From Chryseobacterium sp. HSC-36S06 (GTDB lineage: Bacteria; Bacteroidota; Bacteroidia; Flavobacteriales; Weeksellaceae): DNA of 64,000 bases. Each line of letters begins with the position of its first letter. Within the stretch, counting starts at the first letter, position 1. Shown here piece by piece: positions 43,620 to 52,124 of this stretch. The DNA lies in contig NZ_JALJZX010000002.1 of the NCBI RefSeq assembly GCF_024171485.1, forward strand, positions 868,001 to 932,000. The letters are read 5' to 3'. The position numbers were made by a program, and so were the translations under genes. A model generated the notes under the pieces. It did not search any database. It had not been told where the DNA came from and saw nothing but the letters and a program-made list of their open reading frames with translations.

Positions 43620-44300
43620 TTATTTCTTAAGCTTTTCCAGTAAAATTTCGGCCACTTTTTCAGAAGAGGCGGGGTTCTGGCCCGTAATCAGCAGACCATC
43701 TTCCAAAGCGTAAGCTTCAAAATCGCCTGCCTTGGAATAAATTCCGCCATTTTCTTTCAGCATATCCTCTACCAGAAACGGTACTACTTCGGTCAGTTTT
43801 ACGAGTTCTTCTTCGGTATTGGTAAATCCTGTTACTTTTTTCCCTTTCACCAATGGTTCACCATCTTCATTTTTAACCTTTTTCAATGCTGCAGGCGCAT
43901 GACATACAAAGGCAACCGGCTTTTTAAGGCCGTAAAAACTTTCGATCAGCTTCACTGAATCTGCGCTTTCGGCCAAATCCCAAAGTGGTCCGTGACCGCC
44001 AGGATAAAATACGGCATCGTAATCCTCCGCTTTTACTTCGGCGAGTTTGTGGGTCTTGCTGAGTTTTTCCTGCAGTGCTTCATCAGCTTTGAAACGGATG
44101 GTAGCCTCTGTGTGGTTTTCCGGTTTGTCACTGGTGGGATCAATCGGCGGTTGACCCCCTGCCGGTGATGCGAGGGTTACTTCTACTCCTTTATCCGTAA
44201 GGAAATAATAAGGGCTAGCAAATTCTTCGATCCAGAAACCGGTTTTCTCGCCGGTATTTCCCAGCTTATCGTGCGATGTTAAGACAAATAGTACGTTCAT
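43620..44300 (-). CDS. DJ-1/PfpI-family protein (type 1 glutamine amidotransferase-like)
   Basis: This 226-residue protein has a signal-free class I glutamine amidotransferase-like fold. The nucleophile elbow is AFVCHAPAALK, with the family Cys near residue 130. The conserved YDAVFYPGGHGPLWDLAE is near residues 89-106. Members in the DJ-1/PfpI and Hsp31 group act as glyoxalases, deglycases or chaperones. The opening MNVLFVLTSHDKLGNTGEKTG is typical of the Hsp31-like subgroup. It is convergent with DUF421 and stands alone. Confidence 0.88.
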   Translation of the reverse strand: MNVLFVLTSHDKLGNTGEKTGFWIEEFASPYYFLTDKGVEVTLASPAGGQPPIDPTSDKPENHTEATIRFKADEALQEKLSKTHKLAEVKAEDYDAVFYPGGHGPLWDLAESADSVKLIESFYGLKKPVAFVCHAPAALKKVKNEDGEPLVKGKKVTGFTNTEEELVKLTEVVPFLVEDMLKENGGIYSKAGDFEAYALEDGLLITGQNPASSEKVAEILLEKLKK

Positions 44301-44558
44301 TATTCTTTTTTTTAAGGTGTTTACATTCTATAACTGATTGCGTTGTTTTTCTATAGATTACAGGAGGAACCCGCAACTATTTTTTTCTACTTCTTACCCG
44401 TCAATATCTGTTCCAACGAGGGCCTGATATCATCGAACTTATAAATAGCAGTAATAGCGTTCAGGCAGAACTTTACCTTTAAAAAAAATAAACGAAATTT
44501 GCTTTTTGATGATGAACAGTGGCATTACGCGCTTACAGTTTTAAAAACAGACGGAAAT

Positions 44559-45851
44559 ATGAGCAACCCTTTTTTAGATTTTATCAATTTACACAATGGT
44601 GAGGAAGACAAGAAGAAAGTTCTGGAGAATGTAACCGCCTCCATTTCCTTCCGCGGTTCCAACTTCTGGATTCTGGCGTGTGCCATCATCATTGCGTCAG
44701 TAGGTCTGAACGTGAACAGTACTGCGGTGATTATCGGTGCGATGCTGATATCGCCCCTCATGGGACCGATTGTGGGTGCCGGTATGGCGCTGGGAACCTA
44801 TGATTTTGTACTGCTGAAGAAGTCGGTCAAGAATCTTTTCATCGCTACGGTGGTTGGGCTTCTGGTCTCTGCGCTGTATTTTTTTGTAAGTCCGTTTAAG
44901 GAGGTACAGTCGGAACTGCTTTCGCGAACCGCTCCCAATATCTACGATGTGCTGATTGCGTTTTTTGGCGGCCTGGTGGGCGTTATTGCCATTACCAGGG
45001 TTGAAAAAGGCAATCCCATTCCCGGTGTCGCCATTGCCACCGCGCTTATGCCACCGCTTTGTACGGCAGGATACGGCATCGCTACTTTTAACCTCTCTTA
45101 TTTTGCGGGTGCGTTCTATCTTTACACGATCAACTGTTTCTTTATCTGTATCGCTACTTTTCTGGTCATCAAATACCTGAAATATCCTACTGCAACAGTA
45201 ATCGAGAAGAAACGGGAACAGAAAATCCGTAACGGAATCACCGCGCTCATCATTATTATGGTTGTGCCGAGTTTTTACCTTGCGTATAATTTATATAACG
45301 AGAAGAAATTCGTTAAAACCGCGGAGGACTTCATCAGCACCGAATTCGGGAACAAAGGCTACACGCTTATTTACAAAAAACTGAATTACCAAAGTCTTCC
45401 GAAAACAATAGATATTGCGTTCCTTACCAAGAAATTTACGCCTGCAGAGATTGAGCAATTTAACAAAAAGCTTTTAGCGGCAGGCCTCACCGGCACAAAA
45501 CTCAACATCAAGCAGAATGGCCTGAATCTTCAAAGCGAGATGATGGATGATCCCAGGGCGTCCAAAAATGAAGTGGGAGAAAAAGATATTATCATCAGCA
45601 GTCTCAGCAGCGAGATTTCGCGGTATAAGGTAGAAGATGCCACCCTGATGCAGGAGATGAAAATCCTGTTCCCGGAACTTGAAACCGTATCGGTGGCCAA
45701 AACACAGCAGCTGGTGAAAGCTGACAGCACCGCCTCACAAATCATCCTGGTCTACACGGCCGAAAAGTCTGTTGATACCGAAAAACTGAGGAATTGGCTT
45801 TCGGCTCGGCTTGGGGAAAACAACACCGTGATTGTTGCGGAGCAGCAATAA
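44559..45851 (+). CDS. DUF389 membrane protein
   Basis: This protein of 430 residues from the ATG at 44559 (MSNPFLDFINLHNG) carries the DUF389/TIGR00341 core with five to six membrane segments (about 35-230), including the family signature VIIGAMLISPLMGPIVGAGMALG (near 62-84). The C-terminal part is a soluble alpha/beta domain. The open frame extends upstream to a TTG at 44499, but that region lacks a good N terminus. Function is unknown; it may be a transporter-like membrane protein. Confidence 0.88.
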   Translation: MSNPFLDFINLHNGEEDKKKVLENVTASISFRGSNFWILACAIIIASVGLNVNSTAVIIGAMLISPLMGPIVGAGMALGTYDFVLLKKSVKNLFIATVVGLLVSALYFFVSPFKEVQSELLSRTAPNIYDVLIAFFGGLVGVIAITRVEKGNPIPGVAIATALMPPLCTAGYGIATFNLSYFAGAFYLYTINCFFICIATFLVIKYLKYPTATVIEKKREQKIRNGITALIIIMVVPSFYLAYNLYNEKKFVKTAEDFISTEFGNKGYTLIYKKLNYQSLPKTIDIAFLTKKFTPAEIEQFNKKLLAAGLTGTKLNIKQNGLNLQSEMMDDPRASKNEVGEKDIIISSLSSEISRYKVEDATLMQEMKILFPELETVSVAKTQQLVKADSTASQIILVYTAEKSVDTEKLRNWLSARLGENNTVIVAEQQ

Positions 45852-45989
45852 CTGCTGAAAGACACTACTGCGTATCACCACCTTCAAAGTCCTCTACATC
45901 GCAATTTCAGCACAACCAACCGGAGAACGTTCAGTCAAAAGATTCCCGTAAGGTGAGGTTTTTTTATGACCGTGAGTAAGTTCTGAAAT

Positions 45990-46739
45990 TTATTTCAGGT
46001 ATTTTGCCAAAGGATGGTTTTGCCGCTTCAGTTCAACCACAAAAAGTTTTGAGATTTCGTTGGCTCCGAGCTCGGACAGATGGGTATTGTCATCTTTCCC
46101 TTCCGGGTAATAGGGAATTTCACCCGGCTGGTAATGGAGGTGCAGTTTTTTTGACCCTTCAACCCCATAGGCGGTTTCGAGGTTTTCGGTCAGGTACTGC
46201 ATATCGAAGAACGGCACTTTCATTTCACCGGCCACCATTCGTGCCACTAAAGTATAGTTTCCGTGCGCATCGAGCAGAACCCCTTCTTTATTGAACTTGC
46301 GACGTGCAATGGAAGAAAAAAGAATGGGGACCGCCCCTTTAGCTCTGGCTTCTTCAATATACCGGATTAAATTATAGCGGTAGGCGGTCTGGGGATTGGT
46401 GTACCGTTCCGGATCAGTATCTTTACCGTCGTTATGCCCGAACTGGATGAACACATAATCGCCTGGTTTTAGGGCTTCAAGAACGGGCTTCCAGTGGCCA
46501 CGGTCGCGGAAGCTTTTGGTGCTGCGTCCGTTTACAGCGTAGTTTTTTATCTCTACATTTTCATTGAAATATTGGCCTAAAACCTGAACCCAGCCTCTTT
46601 CGGGGTTCTTATCGGGATTGGGTTTGTTAGCCATTGTAGAATCGCCAATTGTATGGATTGTTACTTTTTTAGACACGTTTCCCGCCTGACATGAGGCCAA
46701 AAGCACCATCGAGATCAGCAATAATTTATAAATTTTCAT
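45990..46739 (-). CDS. Rhamnogalacturonan acetylesterase (CE12)
   Basis: This 249-residue secreted lipoprotein (Cys in LLASCQAG near residue 18) has the GDSL/SGNH fold of CE12. The Ser nucleophile is in HTIGDSTMANKP (near residue 30), then KNYAVNGRSTKSF, QFGHNDGKD (near 99) and DNTHLSELG (near 218-226), which supplies the Asp and His. CE12 removes acetyl groups from rhamnogalacturonan-type pectin. Its start overlaps the end of the PL10-CE8 gene by 14 bases, so it is last in the operon. Confidence 0.92.
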   Translation of the reverse strand: MKIYKLLLISMVLLASCQAGNVSKKVTIHTIGDSTMANKPNPDKNPERGWVQVLGQYFNENVEIKNYAVNGRSTKSFRDRGHWKPVLEALKPGDYVFIQFGHNDGKDTDPERYTNPQTAYRYNLIRYIEEARAKGAVPILFSSIARRKFNKEGVLLDAHGNYTLVARMVAGEMKVPFFDMQYLTENLETAYGVEGSKKLHLHYQPGEIPYYPEGKDDNTHLSELGANEISKLFVVELKRQNHPLAKYLK

Positions 46740-48693
46740 ACCAGTTTGTGTTGATATTGGTTTTTAAAACGTTCTGTTTGGTGTACTTTTTTGCCTGTCT
46801 TTTTGAAAGCTGATTCGACCATTTAACACGCGAATCCTTGTCTGCCCCTTCACCTGTATTGTTAAACTCTGCAAAAAACGCCTGCTGTTCTGATTCTGGT
46901 TTATTCCAGTTATGCCAACCTTCAGGTGCAATTGAGGTAGAGAGTTCACTGTTCAAAAATACCGATTTAGCGAAATTTCTCCACGGTCGTCCGAGGTAAA
47001 CTTTCGTCACATTTTCGGCTGCTGTAAGTCTGCACCCGTTAAAAACAAAACCGAATTCACTACCAGCCAGTGTTGAAGGAGCCGTGATGTAAGAATTTTT
47101 TTTGCTGTGGAGGATGCAGTTTTCAACGTAGGCGGTTGCACCCCCAAAAATATAATCAGTAGTACCTTCGATGTAGGAATCTTTGATGTAAATTTTGCCC
47201 TCATTGCCAAGATAAAGCGTATCCTGATTTCCAAGGATTTTACAGTTGATCACAGCGACCCTATTTGAAATAATACTCAGCGCCACGGCCTGCCCGACAC
47301 CGCCCGCGACATTTTCTACAGTCAGATTTTCGAGTATAATGTCATTTGCCTCAATGCTTAAAGTTGGCGTGAAAAACGTGCTGTTTCGGCCTTTGTCAAT
47401 GTCAGCGAAAGAATCGTTAAATGTAATGATGGTTTTTTCGCGGTCTTCGCCGATGATTTTTATATTGGTGTTCCATTGGTGAATATTAACCTTTTCCTCA
47501 TACTTTCCGTTTTTTATGAAAAGTGTAATCCGCTGATCGGGAAAAGATTTAAGCTGATCAACAGCGTCCTGAATACTCTCGAAATCCGCAGAACCGTCTT
47601 TCGAAACTATGTACTGCGCTTTATCGGGAATAATTTTTACATGTTTTTTCTTCCAGACATCATATTTCTTCAGCACTTTTGCAGGCTCGTACGTGTACCA
47701 GGCATATCCGTTCCTTCGTTCAGCCTCAATTTCATCGTACGATTTTTTCTTCTCACCATCACGTCCGGAAACAAAAATCTGATTGGTTTCAAGATCGTAG
47801 AATCTTCCCCACATAGGCGGTGCAGCGGCATCTGCTATTAATTTTTTATCACCTGAAATTTCAATTTCTTTATATCCTTTCAGCTGATTTTGCTCAAACC
47901 ATTTCACTGCCTTTTCTACAGAGGAAATTACATTTTTTGAAGGTTTTTCCAGCGACATCAGCAGCAGAACGAGGGTCGCAGATTCTTTTGCTGTTAGCGA
48001 GGGCAGCTCATAAGCCCGGGCTTTGGTTGGTAAAAGATTATATTCGTCGTGTTGGGCGCCCCAAACCGTGAGTTTTCCGTTTTGTCTGTATTGGGTTTTG
48101 AGAATAATATCGATCCCTTTTTGGAACGAAGTATTAATCTCCGCCAGCGTTTGCGAAGGAATTTCTACAGGAAACGCTGCACCTTCATCAATAATTTTCT
48201 TAAAAAAGATAAGTACCCGTGCTATCGCATCATCGTTAAAAGTAATGTGAGAACTGTAATTATTCTGAACCGGATAAAACTGCGGCCAGCCACCGCTTTC
48301 GTACTGTGCTTCGAGCAAAAAGCCAAGACCTCGCAACAAAGCATCGCGGTACTCGTCTTTCTTGTGGAATCGGTAAACATTCGCCAAGAATGTAAGTTCC
48401 TGTACAGTCGCCTTATTATCGATCGTGGTTACTTTCAGATCTCCTTTTGCAGCTTCAATTTTCTTTTTCTCATCAGCTGAAAGCTGTTTTTGTACCGCTA
48501 CGTTCTTTCCCCATCCGCCATTACTTTTTTGGTAAAGCAGGATGTTTTCTGCGATTCTCACTGCATCTGCAGACTTCAGAAGGTTCTCATCTTTAGTGAA
48601 AGCGATTTTGCTCCAATCCTTTTCAGGCGTTTGGGCCGCAAAATTCTGGAGGCTGAAGAACACTACGATGAAAGGTAAAAAACAGGTTTTCAT
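46726..48693 (-). CDS. PL10 pectate lyase - CE8 pectinesterase fusion
   Basis: This 655-residue secreted protein (signal about 1-20) joins two enzymes. Residues about 20-355 are a PL10 pectate lyase with the entry EDWSKI-like start and ALLRGLGFLLEAQYESGGWPQFYP (near residues 115-140). Residues about 365-655 are a CE8 pectin methylesterase with the catalytic Asp pair in ILGNQDTLY (near 489) and GTTDYIFGG (near 510) and the Arg in YLGRPWRNF (near 567). It can demethylate and cut homogalacturonan. The start is the ATG at 48693; a TTG six bases earlier is less likely. Operon: after GH105, before CE12. Confidence 0.93.
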   Translation of the reverse strand: MKTCFLPFIVVFFSLQNFAAQTPEKDWSKIAFTKDENLLKSADAVRIAENILLYQKSNGGWGKNVAVQKQLSADEKKKIEAAKGDLKVTTIDNKATVQELTFLANVYRFHKKDEYRDALLRGLGFLLEAQYESGGWPQFYPVQNNYSSHITFNDDAIARVLIFFKKIIDEGAAFPVEIPSQTLAEINTSFQKGIDIILKTQYRQNGKLTVWGAQHDEYNLLPTKARAYELPSLTAKESATLVLLLMSLEKPSKNVISSVEKAVKWFEQNQLKGYKEIEISGDKKLIADAAAPPMWGRFYDLETNQIFVSGRDGEKKKSYDEIEAERRNGYAWYTYEPAKVLKKYDVWKKKHVKIIPDKAQYIVSKDGSADFESIQDAVDQLKSFPDQRITLFIKNGKYEEKVNIHQWNTNIKIIGEDREKTIITFNDSFADIDKGRNSTFFTPTLSIEANDIILENLTVENVAGGVGQAVALSIISNRVAVINCKILGNQDTLYLGNEGKIYIKDSYIEGTTDYIFGGATAYVENCILHSKKNSYITAPSTLAGSEFGFVFNGCRLTAAENVTKVYLGRPWRNFAKSVFLNSELSTSIAPEGWHNWNKPESEQQAFFAEFNNTGEGADKDSRVKWSNQLSKRQAKKYTKQNVLKTNINTNWYENL

Positions 48694-48699
48694 TTGCAA

Positions 48700-49902
48700 T
48701 TATCTGTTAAGTTGAAGGGCTGCGAGAATGAACGGGCCGGTTCCTTTCGGGTCGTTGTCTTTCTTTCTTTCATTCACGTAATACTCGAAAGAGCCGTCGC
48801 GATAAGGTTTTCCCCCTAATCCTGCGACAGCGCAAACCTGGGTGAGTGTAACGTAACCTTCGGGCGAAACGGTGATAAGATTTTTAACCAAACCATCGAA
48901 CGCTTTGTTCGCAACTGCTTTATATTCGTCTGGCAGGTAGCCTTTGTTGGCGCCCTTGGCGAAAGCATATGCAAACATTGACGAACCTGAGGCTTCAAGG
49001 TAATTACCGCCACGGTTTCCCTGATCCGTCACCTGATACCAAAGCCCGGACGCATCCTGATACTTTGTAACGGCTTTTGCAAGGCTGTTCAAATAAGCAA
49101 TAAGCTGTGGTCTTTTCGGATGATCCTTCGGGAAATAATCGAGGACATCCACCAAAGCCATGGCGTACCAGCCAAGAGATCTCGACCAGAAGTTAGGAGA
49201 ATTTCCGGTGGTTTTATCTGCCCACGGCATTTCGCGCCTTTCGTCCCAACCGTGATAAAGCAAACCTGTTTTCGGATCGACCATGTTTTTCTGAACCAGT
49301 TCAAACTGAAGAGCAACATCATTTAATTTGTCGCCATTTTCAAACGCCGTATTGTAGCGGGCGTAATACGGCGAACCCATGAAAAGCCCGTCGAGCCACA
49401 TCTGATTCGGATAAATTTTCTTGTGCCAGAAACCGCCTTCAGAAGTTCTGGGCTGAGCATCGAGTTGAGAACGCAGGGTTTTCATTGCTGTAAGGTACCG
49501 TGCATCTTTAGTATTATCGTATAAGCCGAACAGATGATGACCCGCAACTACCATGTCGATGTTATAATTCTCGAATTTATAGCTCGGAATTTTTCCATTC
49601 GCATCGATGGTTGCATCTGCGTAACCTTTAAGATAATCGTAATACTGTTGATTGTTGGTTTTCTGGTAAAGTTCTTCAAAACCCATCATCACGAGGCCAT
49701 GCACATAATCCCATTTTGGAGCCGTTTTATCATCGAGCATATAGGCTTCAGGATACTTTTTCATTAAAGTAAGCGCCATCCTTTCGGACCATTTTTTATT
49801 TGAAGGCACTTCCATATTCGCTGTGGAGGCGGTTTTGCAGCCCGCGAGAACAAGACTTCCGAAGATTGCTACAGCGAGCGTTTTTATTTTTATGGATATC
49901 AT
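48700..49902 (-). CDS. Unsaturated rhamnogalacturonyl hydrolase (GH105)
   Basis: This 400-residue lipoprotein (LVLAGCKTA, Cys near residue 22) has the alpha6/alpha6 barrel of GH88/105. Diagnostic segments are DYVHGLVMMGFEELY (near 65), IDMVVAGHHLFGLYD (near 113), MWLDGLFMGSPYYARY (near 167-182) and WYAMALVDVLDYF (near 245). GH105 removes the unsaturated uronic residue from oligosaccharides released by pectate and rhamnogalacturonan lyases. It lies between the DUF4861 gene (4 bases upstream) and the PL10-CE8 gene (6 bases downstream). Confidence 0.95.
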   Translation of the reverse strand: MISIKIKTLAVAIFGSLVLAGCKTASTANMEVPSNKKWSERMALTLMKKYPEAYMLDDKTAPKWDYVHGLVMMGFEELYQKTNNQQYYDYLKGYADATIDANGKIPSYKFENYNIDMVVAGHHLFGLYDNTKDARYLTAMKTLRSQLDAQPRTSEGGFWHKKIYPNQMWLDGLFMGSPYYARYNTAFENGDKLNDVALQFELVQKNMVDPKTGLLYHGWDERREMPWADKTTGNSPNFWSRSLGWYAMALVDVLDYFPKDHPKRPQLIAYLNSLAKAVTKYQDASGLWYQVTDQGNRGGNYLEASGSSMFAYAFAKGANKGYLPDEYKAVANKAFDGLVKNLITVSPEGYVTLTQVCAVAGLGGKPYRDGSFEYYVNERKKDNDPKGTGPFILAALQLNR

Positions 49903-49906
49903 CAGC

Positions 49907-50884
49907 TTAATTTAATTGGTTGGTTTTGTTTAGTTTATCCAGGTTCTCATCGAGATATTTCAGGAATTCTGCTTCAGTTTTAATTCCGTTAATTTCTTTT
50001 TCCCAGGCGCCGAGGAAATAGAACGTAATTTTTTTCGTAGAAGGTCTGAACTGAACCAGATGATCAGTTGCCCCTTCAAAAACTTTCTCCGCATCAGTAG
50101 TTTTATAGAATACAGCCATCCCAAGGTTATCATTGAACAGCGTCTGTTTTCCGTAGGTTGCAATATAAGCCCATTTCCCGTTAGTGCTGGTTTTTTGAAT
50201 GGACGGCAGTTTGTAAAGATTCACAATTCCGGTAACGATTCCTTTAAGCGCTCTGCTGCTCTGTATCGTGTGTCTGGTATAGCGCTGATCCGGGAAAGCC
50301 GTAAGTTCGGAACTCAGATCGGTGGTTTCGCCGTTGGTTTCCCAGCCTTTATAATTGACAAAAACTTTGGAGGTTGAATTTGAATTTTCAACGCGGGCCG
50401 AGGTATTATCCACCTTATTGAAATGCAGCAACTCGTTGTTCACCACTCTTCCAATTGCACCGATGCCAAGTCCTTTTCCAACTTTAAGAATATCGGCGCC
50501 CCAATCACTCATGTTGTGATAAGAATCGAAACCATCCTGTCCCACATCCTGTAAAACCATATCTTCGGTAAGTTTTCCGAAAATATCAATCGCGTTCCGC
50601 CAGTCGAGGTACAATCTGTAACCCACTTTATTGCTTTCCCAGCCCGGTCCTTCGTAACGGATATAGTAAGAATGATCCGTATGGCTTGACGGCAGGGATA
50701 AAGCCCGGACATTTTTAAAAGTGCCGCCTTCATATTTTTTGCCTTTCCATTCGCCGCCTTCTTTTACTGAAAGCTCAGCATAGGTTTTAGCATTTTGGGA
50801 AGACAGTGAAGTTGGTTTCGCAGCACTACAGTTAAGTAATAAAGAAAGCACCGGGATGGCCAGCATGGGGTGTATCGATTTCAT
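49907..50884 (-). CDS. DUF4861 secreted protein
   Basis: This 325-residue lipoprotein (LLLNCSAAK, Cys near residue 19) has a single DUF4861 domain: beta-strand-rich, with SSHTDHSYYIRYEGPGWESNKVGYRLYLDW (over residues about 67-98) and HNMSDWGADILKVGKGLGIG (near 125). DUF4861 proteins occur in pectin loci and may act as lyases or accessory enzymes; the activity is not shown by sequence alone. It lies 28 bases after the esterase gene and 4 before GH105. Confidence 0.88.
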   Translation of the reverse strand: MKSIHPMLAIPVLSLLLNCSAAKPTSLSSQNAKTYAELSVKEGGEWKGKKYEGGTFKNVRALSLPSSHTDHSYYIRYEGPGWESNKVGYRLYLDWRNAIDIFGKLTEDMVLQDVGQDGFDSYHNMSDWGADILKVGKGLGIGAIGRVVNNELLHFNKVDNTSARVENSNSTSKVFVNYKGWETNGETTDLSSELTAFPDQRYTRHTIQSSRALKGIVTGIVNLYKLPSIQKTSTNGKWAYIATYGKQTLFNDNLGMAVFYKTTDAEKVFEGATDHLVQFRPSTKKITFYFLGAWEKEINGIKTEAEFLKYLDENLDKLNKTNQLN

Positions 50885-50912
50885 ATTATTTTTTTTTGAT
50901 TAAATTTTAAAA

Positions 50913-51806
50913 TTATGGTTTGAACTGCTTATTCAGAAATTGCGTGACATATTTTACCGTCGGTTCAAACCACGGATTGAAAATCCAGAACGTATGCGGC
51001 GAATTCTCTATTTTTTCCGAACGGGAATAAATTGAATATCGATTTAAGACTTCGGTCATTTCCGTTCTACCTGCCTGAAATCTTTCATACTGACTGTTGA
51101 TAAACAGAACGGGAACAGAATTTCTGTCCACATGATATAGCGGCGAAGCATCATTCCAGATCTCGGGTTTATCCTGATAAGTCCCGCCCAGCCATTCGGC
51201 GGCCAAAGTTCCTTCCTGTGACTGCGGATGACTGAACGCCAGAATTCCGTCGATATCGATGACTGCGCTGACCAATTCGGAATATTTAGTCCCGATCAAA
51301 GCCGCCATCTGCCCTCCCGAAGAGGTTCCCAGAACTGCAATTTTATCAGCGTCAATATTAAACCTCGCAGCATTTGACTTTAAAAAACGGATCGCTTTCA
51401 GCATGTCATCAATCCCTGCCGGATATTTTGCTTCCCCCGAAAGCCTGTACTCCACCGCAAAACAGTGATATCCCTGCGAGGCAATACTTTGCGCGAGCGG
51501 CATCATCATTTCTTTATCTCCCGATTTCCAGCCTCCGCCGTGAATAAGGATGACTGCAGGTTTATTTCCTGCTGACCGATTAAAATAACCGTCCAGACGC
51601 AGTTTTCTATCTTCTAAACTGTGATAGGGAATATCCTTAATCTCTTTTACATCAGCAGAAACAGGAGCTATCGCCAGAGTAACCGACGGGAATTTTTTCA
51701 GCACTTTCTTCAGTTCCGATTCATTGGTGAAGGAGAGGTCTTTCTGGATTTGCGCAAAACCCAGGGAAAAGAAAATGAGAAAAACAACTGACACAAACAG
51801 TTTCAT
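50913..51806 (-). CDS. Alpha/beta-hydrolase esterase (pectin/carbohydrate esterase-like)
   Basis: This 297-residue secreted protein (signal about 1-18) is a serine esterase of the BD-FAE/DLH type. The oxyanion segment AVILIHGGGWKSGDKE is near residue 85, the nucleophile elbow GTSSGGQMAALIG near 160, and the catalytic His near the end in SPHTFWIFNPW. I choose the ATG at 51806; a GTG nine bases earlier is possible. Its context in a pectin operon suggests an acetyl or feruloyl esterase. It is the first gene of the operon 51806-45990, driven by the operator-bearing promoter at 51858-51879. Confidence 0.9.
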   Translation of the reverse strand: MKLFVSVVFLIFFSLGFAQIQKDLSFTNESELKKVLKKFPSVTLAIAPVSADVKEIKDIPYHSLEDRKLRLDGYFNRSAGNKPAVILIHGGGWKSGDKEMMMPLAQSIASQGYHCFAVEYRLSGEAKYPAGIDDMLKAIRFLKSNAARFNIDADKIAVLGTSSGGQMAALIGTKYSELVSAVIDIDGILAFSHPQSQEGTLAAEWLGGTYQDKPEIWNDASPLYHVDRNSVPVLFINSQYERFQAGRTEMTEVLNRYSIYSRSEKIENSPHTFWIFNPWFEPTVKYVTQFLNKQFKP

Positions 51807-51857
51807 AAAACACACAAATTGAGCTGTCCCGATGTTGATGAAATTGCTATATAAAGT

Positions 51858-51879
51858 AGCAATCGATTACACAAATATA
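51858..51879 (-). promoter_or_regulatory. Pectin-operon promoter with palindromic operator (site 1)
   Basis: On the minus strand the -7 element TATATTTG (51872-51879) is followed directly by TGTAATCGATTGCT. The palindrome shares its centre ATCGAT with the other sites of the locus. The leader before the ATG at 51806 is about 50 bases. Confidence 0.75.
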
Positions 51880-52046
51880 TAACTTTTATTGAAGTATTGA
51901 ACTTAAAAACAGATTTAAACGCAGTTTTTGAGGGTTAAAATAATGTTAAATTCAGCTTATTAAATACCTTCTCTAACAGCCGGATCCATTCGAAAACCCT
52001 TTTAGTATTATATTTTAATGACAATAATCAGAAATATTAATTATTT

Positions 52047-52091
52047 CTTGCGCATATTAATATTTCATATAACTTTGTGTAATCCATTACA
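52047..52091 (+). promoter_or_regulatory. Promoter with palindromic operator (site 2) for the PL1 gene at 52125
   Basis: CTTG at 52047-52050, a 19-base spacer and TAACTTTG at 52070-52077 form a nearly ideal promoter. TGTAAT-CC-ATTACA follows directly at 52078-52091 with 6-bp inverted arms, placing the operator over the transcription start. Confidence 0.8.
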
Positions 52092-52124
52092 TAAATTATA
52101 ATTATTAAACAAATTTATTGAATT